From assembly GCA_039090855.1 (NCBI GenBank), contig CM076991.1, positions 105,412,021 through 105,476,020 of the forward strand: a DNA stretch of 64,000 nucleotides, read 5' to 3'. Source of the DNA: Macrothele yani (lineage: Eukaryota > Arthropoda > Arachnida > Araneae > Macrothelidae). Within the stretch, counting starts at the first letter, position 1. Every line of letters starts with the position of its first letter. Shown in pieces: positions 1-11,427 of this stretch. A program made the translations under genes and the position numbers. The notes below the pieces were generated by a model. That model worked only from the letters and a program-made list of their open reading frames with translations, was not told where the DNA came from and did no database searches.

Positions 1-101
1 TGACGAATGTCACAAAGCACACAAACCATCCACTCGTTGAAGGATTCGAGAGGCAGACCGAACTCATAGGAAGGTTTGAGTGCATATTGTATATATATAT
101 A

Positions 102-1299
102 CACTGAAGAGATACCTATCTAGTAACGTGTAACACAACCTTTCGCCCTGATGACGGCGGCGATTCGTCTCGGCATGGACTCGACAAGACACCGGAAGCG
201 TTGGGAAGCCATACGGATCCACGACCCCTGAACAAAGCTCCCACAGTTCACGAAGATCTGATGGAGGGGGTCACGGCCTCGAACATCTCTCTCGATGGCA
301 TCCCAGATGTGCTCGATGGGATTGAGGGCAGGTGACCTAGCTGGCCAAGGAAGCGAGGTCACGTCGGTGGAGTGTTCATCCAACCATTCGGATACAATTC
401 GGGAGCTGCATTGTCTTGTTGCAGGGTGAGGTCCCCAGTGGGATGTTGAAGACGCACAAACGAGAGCAAATGGTCGTCCAGGATATCCCAGTAACGTTGA
501 CCTGTGAGGGGCGATGTCACAGGTACCAGGGGTCCCATTTCAGTCCACGTAAACAGTCTCCAGACGAGAGAATGCCACCCGCACCAGCTTGAAGAGTTCC
601 CTGCTGGCAAGAAGGATACATCGCTTCATGTGGTTTGCGCCGTACTCGTATCCTGCCATCCACATCTACCAACGTGAATCTCGACTCATCAGTCCAGGCA
701 ACATTTTCCCACATGTCTATGGTCCAGTGGCGATGTTCCCGCGCCCATGCTAATCTTTGTACCCTGTGATGTGCGGTCAGCAGCGGTACCCTCCTGGGAC
801 GATGGCTTCTGTACCCCATAGCGAAGAGACGGTTCTGGATGGTGTGGCTGCTTACACGTTTTTGTGCACCAGCGTTGAATTGCCGAGTAATTTCTTGCAC
901 TGTAGCCCGTCTATCCGCTGTTACAATGCGAGCTAGCTGACGATGACCCCGCTCATCCACGCGCTGTCGTCCACGGCAGTTGGCCCTTGCAGGGATGATT
1001 TTACCGGATTCGATATACTCACGGTGCACCCGTGACACAGTGGCTCGTGAAAATCCCAGTGCCTGCACGACTTCCGAGATGGAGTGACCCATTCGTCGGG
1101 CCCCGACAATTTGCCCACGATCAAATGCGCTTAGATCCTTTGTCTTACCCATACTGCGTCCGACTCTTACTGATTCCCGTCGCATCAATCCTTATATTGT
1201 CGGATCGCTGCATACGTCATGTCGTTTCCGTTTACAGGGCCGCCCACAGCGCCACATTTGCATAACGCCAACTGTCTCTAATTCAAGTGCTCTTCAGTG
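102..1299 (-). mobile_element. Tc1-like DNA transposon with both terminal inverted repeats
   Basis: The left end (cactgaagag at 102) and the right end (ctcttcagtg ending at 1299) are inverted copies, and each is flanked by TA, the usual Tc1/mariner target. The element is about 1.2 kb, a normal size for a Tc1 carrying only a transposase. The transposase lies on the minus strand and fills most of the space. The repeats recognised by eye are short, near the terminal 10 bp, so the internal repeat is probably worn. Confidence 0.9.
120..1152 (-). pseudogene. Tc1-family transposase, frameshifted (DD34E)
   Basis: Cut-and-paste transposase relic. The start at 1152 (MGKTKDLSAFDRG) fits the family better than the in-frame Met at 1188. 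The N-terminal helix-turn-helix reads ISEVVQALGFSRATVSRVHR. The catalytic Asp motif WTDESRF, the second Asp in LQQDNAAP and the Glu in LNPIEHIWD are all present, but they lie in three frames. One break is near 570-600 and another near 360-385. The rest of the chain matches a typical ~340-residue Tc1 transposase, ending close to the left inverted repeat. It cannot make an active enzyme as written, but it is only lightly damaged. Confidence 0.9.
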
Positions 1300-1301
1300 T
1301 A

Positions 1302-1495
1302 TATGTATGTAACTTTTTCTATGTTGTACTTGGTATGAGTCAAAAAAATTATTTTTGCTGCGGTCTCTTCTTAATAGAATGTGAATTCTGAATTTTCATA
1401 ACTGCTGCGTTGCGCGTTTTGATCTTCAGGTTATTTTGCAACTTTCATTTTAAATTCAAAAGTTTTTCTATTTTTTTTTCGGCTTTGCTCTTCTG

Positions 1496-1530
<35 letters not shown>

Positions 1531-3302
1531 GTAACATTCATGTAATTTTTTTTTTCATTTCTGAGGGTCGTTGTGGGTTTGCCCATGTATGTAATATATG
1601 TATTGTTTAATTTAATTTTTTCACCTTTTCTTGGTTTAGAAGGTGTATTTTAATTTTGTGGGAGTCCTTTGTACTTTATTTACATATATGACATAGTAGA
1701 AATCCATGTTCAACTAGGTTTTTGTAGAGATGAGTTAATGTTGTGCTTTGCTGGTCCTTAATAAAGCCAAAGTTCAGGATTTACAAACTTTGTGCCTTTT
1801 TTACTTGCTTTCCCTGCTTGTATGCATTGCAATTATTTTTTTTCCTCCTGTTTGTGGTTCTGGTTTGAATAAGCCTCATGTTGTTTGGTTATATATATAT
1901 ATATTCCTCATCAGGTTGCAAACTAATTCATTAATACCCTTATGACAGCAAATAATAAAAATAGATAAAAAGAAATTATGTGAGCTAGCTAAAATTGGAA
2001 AGAAATTGTGACTTGTTAAAGTCCATGGAGGTTTGTATCCGTGGGTCGCACTACTACATACATTGAACAAAAACTACGCACATTATGCAACTACATACAA
2101 ACTTTATTTCACTGGGAACTGGAAATGTCATCAACGTAGGGTAGAATCTACATGAACGGAATGTTTTCTCAAATTTTTACGTCAAGCATTTCAAAATCCC
2201 CCTTTCGATATTTTGTGACCCCCCCTCCCCCTGGCGTTCCAAGTTCTGGCCTGCTGCCGTCGCCACTGAATAGCCGGATAGGTATCTTCTAGAACGAAAA
2301 ACAAAAAATTAAGTATCGAATTTTTTGCTTGTCACAGTGAAACAATTTATAAAAGCTTGGTGGAAGTGTTAAGTGAATTTATGTAGTGAAGAATGACGAT
2401 ACTTAAAGCGAGAAGAGAAATCCAGTGAAACTCTTCAGTAAGCCCGGTACGAAATTTACTCGATGGATTCTAGAATGATGCCTTGACTCCGCCCCCTCGT
2501 CCAAAACCTACAACTGAGTGGCAGGCGGGCCTATGACAGCTATTTGTCATCTTCGGCGTCGCTGTCGAGCTGTCATTGCCTGTCTGCGGTTTCCTTAATT
2601 ATCTAGAAACTCGCGAAGGGACCTGTCTATCCTCTTTTCCATTTGGTGTCAAAGAGCATTTGTTTTTGCAAATTGACCTAAAGCTAACGCCCTCCAAAAG
2701 AAAAAAAATCCTCCCCAAACCCACTTCGACCCCCCCCCTTCCTTAAACGCACACACTTTGGTTTTCCTATTTTTTACGGAGGCGTAGTGCCGGGGGGGGG
2801 GAGCAATTCCGAGAATACCTATTTCATTTTTTATCTTTTTTTAATATAAGTCCTATAGTTTTTTTCGACAGTTCAACAACTTCGTTTCTGGGACCACCCA
2901 AGATCACGAAAAATGGAACTCTCCCGTAGCTCTAGTTATAGTAAAACATTAGGAGCGTTCTTTAATTTCTTTCTACCGTCACTTTTGGTGAGGGATATTT
3001 TACACTTGTGTCTCATTTTAACATCATTAATTAAGTTTCCTGTTAGCTACCATGTGAGTACGACTCTCGTATTACTCATGATGATTCCGTGGATCCGGTT
3101 CGTATGATTTTAATTATCAGGTCGAAAAGAAAAACTGACAGAGAACTGGAAACAGACAGAAATTTAATGGATTTTGTGTTTTTGTGATTAACATATTTTT
3201 ACGCAAAGCTTAACGTCAAGGTTTGTGAAAATATGTGTTATTATTTTTTATTTTTTTATGTTAATAAGAAATGCAAATATTTTGTCTCAGATGAGATACC
3301 GT
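1302..3302. other. AT-rich intergenic DNA, no gene seen
   Basis: No convincing coding region. It holds an (AT)n microsatellite at about 1498-1527 and runs of C or G near 2220, 2733 and 2795. Short open frames of 60-70 codons are low-complexity and show no family resemblance. Confidence 0.6.
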
Positions 3303-3512
3303 CTCGGGTGGCCGAGTGATACGAAGAGCTGGCGTCTAATTATTCGTTGTCAATGGGTCCGGGTTCGAACCTTCGGTGTTGCACGAATGGTGTGTTTGTC
3401 TTAGGGTACTGGCTCTCTCCTTTCCCTGGAACCAGTGGCACCAAATTAGTGACGGACAACTGCTTATAGCCTATTGTGTTCACGGTGGTAATAAACAACC
3501 GACCCCCGACCC
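3303..3512 (+). mobile_element. SINE-1 copy, old and diverged
   Basis: A tRNA-related head carries an A box (tggccgagtgat) and a B box (gggttcgaacc). The SINE-1 body follows: the tggctctctcc block, ccctggaacc, and the gacggacaactgcttatag block. The same body recurs at about ten other places in the window. No poly-A tail or target-site duplication is visible, so the copy is old. Confidence 0.8.
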
Positions 3513-5550
3513 CCTAAAAGGATATCACAAGTGTTGTTTGCACACTACGTTGCATATATTATTCTCATATTACCTTCATATGCTTTAATACTATTTGAAC
3601 AAACTAGATTCAGAACTCCGCCTTAAATTTAAAATAAGATGACTTAAACTCTTTGTGAAATTCAGATGTTCCTGTAATCAATCTTCCGATACTTCTCTTC
3701 TGCAAAAATTTCAGTTCAGAAGATTATTCCATTCAATGATTTTTAATTAAATCATCATTCAAAGGCTGTCCTTTTAAAAATCTAAAATTCCAGACATCGT
3801 ATTATGATACGGGGATTTCACCTTTTGGAACTTTGATAAGTTTTCCAAAAAGCAGACCATTTGAAAAATTCTTTAAACCAAACTTGTTAATAAATGCAGC
3901 TATTTCAGACGTTCTCCTTTCCAAAATTCTAGCAGAGAAACCCGCATTCTGTAAAATTCGTTCAATTTAGGCGATATCCACTAGTACAAAGAGAAGTTTC
4001 AAGAATTAGGGTCGTAATCAAAAAATGCCCAATGAAAGAAAAAAAAAACATCTCTTGTAAAAACGATATCCCCGAAACGAAAAACTTCCCTTCGGAAAAA
4101 ATCATCAAGTAAACACCCAGATTCTGGAGAAAAATGAAAGACCCAAAATAAATCAAACTATCGCCGAAAATTATTTCATAACCTTTTACATATCTCATTG
4201 CAATCTGCGTAAATTACGAGAACCTGATGCCAAATGTTATAACAGCAATTACAAAAATTGCATTTTGATGCTGTAGTCGGAGAGCCACCTTGGTTGATTT
4301 TATTCAAATACCTCAAACTTTGTAGCGAAATGTGGAATTTGGCTTCCTACGGATCCCCCCGCGACGGGAGCTTGCCTGCTATGGACGAGAGCTTTAAAAT
4401 GATGAACAACACAATGGGGTGTAACCTACAGATATTCTAGACCAAAAGTTGTCAATTTCCCTCACTAACAAACTTGCGATTCAGCTTTTCTTTCTATCTT
4501 ATGGTCAGGTTTTTGCTTGCGCATGCGCAAATGGACTTTCGTTGCTACATCACATTTCATCGGCGTCAGGGTCGTTTCTTAGGTTCTTCTAAATCTGAAT
4601 AATATTAAATCCATATAATAGGCTAAGTCTGTCACTTACCCTCTGACGTCATTCTGTACTTGCAGCGCCATCTGCTTTTATCAGGTGGCCGAAATCGGAA
4701 CTAAGTTCACCGCTATCGCACGATACGTAAAATCAAGGAGAAATTTACTGTGTTATCTTCGGTGCACTGTCGCCTGGGTTCGTCAGCCTTCGTTTATAAG
4801 AAAATGAAATTTTCCCGGGCGTTTAGTAGTAAATAAAAACTTGCTCTTCTTCAGTGATGCTCCTTTTTCAATGCTGCATGTGGGAAGGCTCACGTATGAG
4901 CTTTGTCCGGATATCTTTTTTTTTTTATTATTATTATTTACACAATGAACTGTTCCTACTTATTCTATCAATAGTTTTCCTCGGATACCTCGTTCATCTG
5001 TCTTGCAGGGGCGGATTGGAACTACCAGACCAAGCCGCGAAATTTACTCTTGCTTGCAACTACAAAAGCGCACTCACTTACAATGGTACGCATCATAGAT
5101 TCCCTTATGAAAAAAAAAGTTATGTTACATCCTGGAATAAAGAGAACTGTTACAGTGTGCACTGTAAAACGAAATCAGTCGTGAACGAATTTTAATATCA
5201 ATTTAACAGTGAAAGAATTTTAAAAATCTGCTCATGACTAAACGGACTATGAGGTAGTACGTTAGCATCACACCACGCTCAAAACCATAAGTTATACCAG
5301 GCAATTATTTTCCATTCAAATTTTTTTTTTTTTTTTGACAAACTCGCGTCTCTTGAAGACCACATTTTCAACAAAATCACCATGAAGATAATTATAAAAC
5401 TTGAAATGTGCATATGCTATGTACTCATTCTCGTTCGTAATTAATTTTTACATTTATTTGGTCACTGATCACCTAATGCGCAATGATACTGGTGCAATCT
5501 TATTGAGCAGACGCCTTTTTATAACTTGCCCATTATTTTGACTAATGAAC
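3513..5550. other. AT-rich intergenic DNA, one short dispersed repeat
   Basis: No gene recognised. The 113-codon open frame at 4854-5195 has no family features and includes low-complexity Phe/Tyr runs. About 70 bp at 4540-4610 (cgtttcttaggttcttct, ctaaatctgaataatat) recurs at 41305-41365, so it belongs to an otherwise unidentified dispersed repeat. Confidence 0.55.
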
Positions 5551-5555
5551 TCCCG

Positions 5556-6852
5556 TTTAGATCCACGAGCTACCATTCAGACCCATGAAGTGCCACCATT
5601 TAGATACATGAACTATCATTTAGACCATTGAAAAACCATTTAGAGCCATGGACCACCATTTAGACCCATGAACTATCGTTTAGACATATGAACCACCATT
5701 AAGACCCATGAAGTACCATTTAGACACATGCACTACCATTTAGACACACGAACCATCCTTTAGGCCCACGAAAAACCATTTAGACACATGAGTCACCATT
5801 TAAATGGTAGACCAATGAACTACCCTATTTAGACCCATGAATTACCATTTAGACCCATGAACCACCATTTAGACCTATGAACTACCATTTAGACTCAGTA
5901 AGTACTATTTAGACCCATGAATCAGTGTTTAAGTCCATGAACTACCATTTAGACACATGAACAACCATTTAGACACATGAACTACCATTTAGACACATGT
6001 ACTACCATTTAGACACATGAGTCACCATTTAAATGGTAGACCAATGAACTACCCTATTTAGACCCATGAACTACCCTATTTAGACCAATGAACTACCCTA
6101 TTTAGACCCATGAATTACCATTTAGACCCATGAACCACCATTTAGACCTATGAACTACCATTTAGACTCAGTAAGTACTATTTAGACCCATGAATCAGCA
6201 TTTAAGTCCATGAACTACCATTTAGACACATGAACTACCATTTAGACCCATGATTTACCATTTAGACCCATGAGCCACCATTTAGACCCATGAGCCACCA
6301 TTTAGACCCATGAGCCACCATTTAGACCTATGATTTGCCACGTAGACCCATGACCCACCATTTAGACCCATTTCCACCCACTATTTTAGACCCATGAACC
6401 GTCATTTGGACCCATGAATTAGCATTTAAGTCCAGGAAGTACCATTTAGACCCATAACTACCATTAAGACACATGAACCATCATTTAGACCCATGAAATA
6501 CCATTTAGAGTCATGAGTCGCCATTTAAATAGTAGACCAATGAACTACCATTTAGACCTATGATTTACCACTTAGACCCATGACCCACCATTTAGACCCA
6601 TTTCCACCCACCGTTTAGACCCATGAACCGTCATTTGGACCCATGAATTAGCATTTAAGTCCAGGAAGTACCATTTAGACTCATGAACTACCATTTAGAT
6701 CCATGAAATACCGTTTAGATACAAGAACCACCATTAAGGCCCATGAATTACCATTTAGAGCCATGAACCACCATTTAAACCCATGAACCACTATTTAGAC
6801 CCTGAACAACCATTTTGTACCGCGAACTACCATTTTGACCCAATAACCAGTA
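5556..6852. repeat. 20-bp tandem array with ~230-bp higher-order repeat
   Basis: The unit accatttagacccatgaact is repeated about 60 times with point changes and small indels. Whole blocks recur: a variant string containing taaatggtagaccaatgaac is at 5790 and again at 6019, and another containing tttagacctatgattt is at 6321 and again at 6551. Both pairs are about 230 bp apart, which shows segmental duplication inside the array. No coding role is seen. Units vary too much and lack spacers, so it is not a CRISPR array. Confidence 0.95.
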
Positions 6853-7152
6853 CTGATAAATCATTATTTCCTTTAACATAAATGTCGGTGGGACACGGAT
6901 TTCGGAAATTCTCTGCTGGAGAGTCGCTTGTTTTGTACGCTGTGTCAGACTGTGGATAATAGGGTAGGGATGATGGACCATCACAATGGGTACTAGTGTC
7001 TCTTTAAAGATTACAAAGGGAGGGTAGGGCATACGAATAACCCTGGGCTCCACGTTAAAGCAACCTATCTCTAACTGTAGTTAGATATAGCTCAATTAAT
7101 ATGTAGCAGCATGCTGCGGGATTCTGGAGCACCTTTTTGAAAAATAAATATA

Positions 7153-8424
7153 TTGGGTTGATGCATAAGTTCATGTCGTTTTTTTCACCGCACTACAGGA
7201 ATGTAATGTATCAAAAAGGAAAACGGAATCAATCAACTATGTATCCCCCCTCTTTGTTTCGATGGTGTCCCAACGTCTGGATAGGTCTGCAATGCCATTC
7301 TTGAAAAAACGTGCAGGTTTTTGCTGCAAAGAAATCTTCAAGGAAATTCTGGAGATCAACATCATTGTTGAATGCTCTGCCACGGAGTACATTCGAAAGA
7401 GATCGGAGCAGGTGATAGTCTAAAGGGGCGACATCTGGGGAATAGGCCGGATGTGGAAGGATCTCCCATTTCATGTCCTGAATGGCCATTTGGGTCATGT
7501 TTGCACTGTGAGGGCGTGCGTTATCATGTTGGAAAAAGACACCATGGCGCCGATGTGGCCGTTTCTGCTGAATTGCTCCCTCCACACGACGGAGTTGCTC
7601 ACAGTTCAGTGCAGCGTTGATAGTCCTATTCCTCGGCAGCATTTCCCCGTTAATAATGCCTTCCATGTCCCACCAGACACACAACATGATCTTTGCAGAA
7701 TGAAGGTCATGTTTTGGACGTGGTGTGGGCGTCTTATTTAGGCTTAACCATTCCCTCCGATGCACCACTTTTCATCTCCAGTAACAATACGTGACAGAAA
7801 AGGTTTGTGTTGCTGAGAACATTCGCGATAACGAGCGAGCAAAAAGCCACGTATGGCAACTCGATGATTCTTGTTGTCCTGTGTGAGAGTGTGAGGCAAC
7901 CAAGACCACAATTTCTGGACCTTTCTCATACGTTCCAGGTGTCTCACCACTGTGGCCTGATCACAGTCCATCTCAGCGACCAATTCGCGTGTGGTTTGAC
8001 GCGGATCCAAGTGGATGAGATGGTTTAAACGATCCTCATCAAAGTGAGATAGACGACCTGAGCGTGGAGAGTCGTTGAGGTCAAAATTGCCACCTCGGAA
8101 CCGCTCAAACCATTTGCGGGCTGTCCTCGGGGGCAATAGGATCCTCCCCATACACAGCACAAATTTGCCAAGTATCCTTGGTGGCTGTGGATCCCTTGTT
8201 AAACTCGTAGAGGAGCAGATGTCGGAAATGTTCATTCCTCTCTACTTGACACTCCATACTTCCGGACCTGAAAACCAGGAGCCACAATCACACAACGCAA
8301 TATGATTTAGTTAGATACACGATATTACTGGTTACATTTTGATATACAACTGCCCATCTGCACCGTAACTACTGGCCTGGGAAACACTCGTGAAATAAAA
8401 CGGCATGAACTTATGCATCCAACT
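7153..8424 (-). mobile_element. Mariner element with both terminal inverted repeats
   Basis: The ends carry gatgcataagttcatg (left, from 7160) and its near-perfect inverted copy catgaacttatgcatc (right, 8404-8419), next to TA. The length of about 1.27 kb is standard for mariner. The transposase is on the minus strand. A SINE-2 copy begins just outside the right end. Confidence 0.92.
7229..8257 (-). pseudogene. Mariner transposase, two frameshifts, catalytic triad kept
   Basis: DD34D transposase relic. The N-terminus (HFRHLLLYEFNKGSTA) is in one frame up to about 8130. The middle (KWFERFRGGNFDLNDSPRSG to IVTGDEKW) is in a second. The C-terminal half (from about 7768) is in a third. The three catalytic Asp motifs are present: TGDEKW, FQHDNARPH and SPDVAPLDYHLL. 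The linker motif LPHTLTQ resembles the conserved mariner WVPHxL. Length and order match the usual ~345 residues. Only the two frame breaks clearly inactivate it, so it is one of the younger DNA transposons here. Confidence 0.92.
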
Positions 8425-8446
8425 ATATTTCTTAGACGAGACTTTG

Positions 8447-8760
8447 ATCAGATCAGATCATATGTAGAGGATATTAGGAAAGGCGTTTCTGGCCCCAGGT
8501 CTTAAAAACCCTTAGAAATAGGAAGCTAGGAGATTTGGGCTGGAGTGCCCAATAGGAAAGTGACACGGAGGCGAGGTAGAAAGGGGGAAGAAGACGCCGT
8601 TATTTGTTACCGGGGGGCCAGTACCCGGGGCCCGACGGCTTAACGTGCCCATCCGACGCACGGCGGATATTTAGTGGTTCGAGCGTTCGTACCTGCATGG
8701 GATCGAACCCGAGGTCTTCTCGGCAGTCACGAACGTTGACCACTAGGCCACCCGCGGACA
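8447..8760 (-). mobile_element. SINE-2 copy with 13-bp target-site duplication
   Basis: A tRNA-headed SINE read on the minus strand. The head near 8760 contains an A box (tggcctagtgg) and a B box (gggttcgatccc). The body of about 230 bp follows, ending in a short tandem tail of gatca units at the left. Flanking duplications are agacgagactttg (8434-8446) and agacgatgctttg (8761-8773), 11 of 13 matching. The other copy is at 33338-33654. The 3' tail is not poly-A, unlike SINE-1. Confidence 0.85.
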
Positions 8761-8773
8761 AGACGATGCTTTG

Positions 8774-9442
8774 TTTTCTCTCTGGATTTTTTATTCTTTA
8801 TTTTTTTTTCCAACTCTTAGTAAATAGCTCTCGTAACTGTTTTCTTAAATTATGTCATGTTGATCCATTTCGGTCTAATAAGATTAAAAATGATTTCAGG
8901 TTTTATTGAGCTGCGAAAATCTCTATTTTGGTTAGTACTACATTACGTTAAGGTACTTCGCTCATTATAAGATTTAAAATATTTCTAGCTTTATTAAGCT
9001 GAAAAATCTTCGCTTACGCATTTCGTCAAGCGTCATTTACCCTAGAGAACTGAAATAATATTTTTCAGTTTTGTCGCATTCGGTAGGTAAAATAGTTGCG
9101 TTGAAACATTCTGTGTGAAATTCGAAAATCCCTAAGAATCCAGCCGTGTTGTTTTTCGTGAAAATGCACAATGGTGTCACTTTTGAGATTCGTTCCTATA
9201 ATTCTTGAAATGGCATTGAGATTTGATTTGCATATGCAAATTCATTTAGCAGGCTCTTATCCTTAATTCCATGGCTTTGTCGAAAGTGCTTACAAAAGAT
9301 ATTTCTGGCCATTCGGATGAAAGGTAATCCCAGCGTCTCTACTCCTTAAAATAACCTTTTCTGTGCATTCGGCGTGAATTTGAAATCATGGTATCTGCTA
9401 TGTTTTCATCTCTCAACTGAAGATAACGGAGGCAGCTGTGCC
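8774..9442. other. Intergenic DNA, nothing recognised
   Basis: AT-rich sequence between SINE-2 and the hAT relic. No coding frame or repeat was identified. Confidence 0.5.
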
Positions 9443-9450
9443 GTCTAGTG

Positions 9451-10331
9451 CAGTGGTCTCAGCCTCGCGGACCGCATAAAAAATTACAAAATAAAACTAA
9501 ATAACCATTTTTTCAAGTATATTAAAATATATTAAAATATATTAAATATAATATAAACATAATAATGTTTGGCAAAGCCATCTGCTTATAAGTAACAAGT
9601 TTATTTACGAAGAATATAACTGTATGGCGGTTCGAATGTTTCGAAGACGTGGAAAATATTTTCAATATATTCAAGTCTCCATTTTCCTATAATGCTGACA
9701 ACGCACCTGAAGAACATCAGCGCGAATGAATAGACTTTCAGTGTGATTCTTTCCTAAAAGAAAAATTCAACAGCTGCAATCTAACAGAGTTTTACCAGTT
9801 AGTTTCAAAGGGCAAGTACGTAAACATTGATAAATTAGTTGCAGGGGTTCTGTCTATGTTCGGAACAACACACTCATACGAACAGTTGTTCTCAAGAATG
9901 TACCAAGTAAAATGTCTTGAAAGGAATAGGTTAATGACAGTCACTTATGCTCACTTTTAAAAGTAGCATGTTCAAACGACATTATTCCAAATATCGATAA
10001 GTTAGTGAAAGAGAAGCGAGTCTAAGTTTCTGGTCAGAACATGTAACATTTTCTGTACAGTGTACCGTGTTCAGCTGGTAAAATGTGATTGTTTTAAGAT
10101 TTAAGTGAAAAATAATTGTTACGTAAAAGTGATTGTTTTCAGTGATTGACGAAGCATTTGTCTTTACTATTTACCGATAATTAGAAATAATATTCCACTG
10201 TAGTGCCAAGGCATTGGTGTAATTTTATAAAGTTGATATTTATTTATAAGAAATTTATTAATATTCATGCCCCCCCCCCCCCGTATTTCACCAAAACTGG
10301 AAATGGCCCTTCCTAGAGTCTGAAACCACTT
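9451..10331 (+). mobile_element. hAT transposon relic with ends and 8-bp duplication
   Basis: The left end cagtggtctcagcctcg is mirrored by the right end tctgaaaccactt. Both resemble the CAGNGGTTCTCAA-type hAT terminus. The flanking 8-bp sites are gtctagtg (9443-9450) and ttctagcg (10332-10339), matching at 6 of 8, as expected for an aged hAT duplication. The element is internally deleted and keeps only the C-terminal part of a transposase. Confidence 0.8.
9738..10024 (+). pseudogene. hAT transposase C-terminal dimerisation region
   Basis: Reading from 9738 gives a segment with VLSMFGTTHSYEQLFSRM, the hallmark of the hATC domain (family consensus SxFGSTYxCEQxFS). It is followed by a basic VKCLERNRLM stretch, then a stop and frameshift at about 9957, then NDIIPNIDKLVKEKR in another frame. 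This matches the last ~90 residues of ZBED/GTF2IRD2-type hAT transposases. The zinc finger and catalytic core are missing. Confidence 0.8.
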
Positions 10332-10381
10332 TTCTAGCGCAATATGGGACCATTTTTTCCGATTCCAACATAATAGGCTTT

Positions 10382-10650
10382 ATGAAAGAAATACGGGATT
10401 ACGCCATATAATACAAATTTTGAAGATGACAATCCAATTTTTGGCGTAAATGTGACAAGGATGGGAAGTCAGATAATATCCGAAAACTTGAAAATTTCCA
10501 TCGTCCTCGAGCGGGACTCGATCCCGCGTCTCCTAGGTATGCTAACCACTACACCACCCAGAACGCCTAAGTTTCAAGTTTCCGATCAAAAAAATCCGAT
10601 TGTCATCTTCAAAATTTGTATTATATGGCGTAATCCCGTATTTCTTTCAT
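10382..10650 (-). repeat. SINE-3 copy bounded by perfect 53-bp inverted arms
   Basis: A reverse-strand SINE-3 (10414-10585) lies between arms 10382-10434 and 10597-10650, which are inverted copies of each other over about 53 bp. The inner part of each arm is the SINE-3 3' tail (gattgtcatcttcaaaattt). The outer part (gcgtaatcccgtatttcttt) is unique to this locus. The SINE head keeps an A box (tggtgtagtggttagcat) and a B-box-like gggatcgagtccc on the minus strand. Confidence 0.85.
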
Positions 10651-10765
10651 GATTTGTCTGCTTCTCCGGGCAAACACGGGATAAGATTCTTAACCTCCAG
10701 ATTCGCTAAACATGAATGCCGGTTGCTTTGAGTAGCGAATCCTGTTATGGTTAAATTCAAATTGA

Positions 10766-10949
10766 TCGGAAACTTGAAACTTGGTCGTTCTGGGTGGTGT
10801 AGTGGTTAGCATACCCGGGCGTTTTCTGGGAGACGCGGGTTCGTGTCCCGCTCCAGGACGAAGAAAAATTTTCAAGTTTTCAGATATTATCTGACTTACC
10901 ATCCTTGTCACATTTACGCTAAAAAACGGATTGTCATCTTCAAAATTTG
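10766..10949 (+). mobile_element. SINE-3 copy (tRNA-Val-like head)
   Basis: The head folds as a tRNA. The acceptor pair gttctgg/ccaggac is 7 bp, the A box is tggtgtagtggttagcat, the anticodon stem is cccgg/ctggg, and the T stem is gcggg/cccgc around ttcgtgt. A non-tRNA body follows and ends in gattgtcatcttcaaaattt. Other copies are at 10414-10585 and 26930-27111, and a diverged one is at 62470-62590. The closest tRNA type by eye is Val, but the anticodon loop is not canonical. Confidence 0.8.
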
Positions 10950-10965
10950 TATAATAGGCTTTAGT

Positions 10966-11420
10966 TGCGTTGAAGAGAAATGACATTGTTGCTACTACAG
11001 GTTACTGCAATTCTCTAACTTTGCAAACAAGGGGCTACATTGGACGGAAAATTAATTCCGTCGTCACCAATAACCATAACGTTGCGTATTTCTTTGAAAA
11101 GCTGCTATGGCTTAGTTTTGTCCATTGCAAGCAATGTGTTGAATATTTCACAAAACAGTTCTGTTTAAGATACACAGATGGAGTGCAAATCCTTTTGTGC
11201 AAATCCCAAAACCTCGGAAATCCGAATTTTTTTCTACGGCCGACATGATATCACAAATGGAAAATTCCAGGAGGCTCCTAAGCGGTGGCCAGGTCCTTGC
11301 TCACCCTGACACGTGACCTCAGATACTTTGCGTGGGGCGCTATCTCTCTGCTCTGTTGTAACGATAGGCAAACAGATTCTTTTGAAAGAACAGAGTCGAT
11401 TCACTAAAACAATTCATTCG
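10966..11420. other. Intergenic DNA, nothing recognised
   Basis: No supported feature between SINE-3 and the 74-bp array. Confidence 0.5.
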
Positions 11421-11427
11421 TACTGAT

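Noticed and set aside
4854..5195. A small membrane-protein gene (113 codons)
   Set aside because: The hydrophobic stretch comes from a T-rich run and (tta)n repeat, and no family or start support is visible.
5556..6852. CRISPR-like array of regular repeats
   Set aside because: Units are contiguous 20-mers with no unique spacers, in a eukaryotic transposon-rich context with no cas genes.
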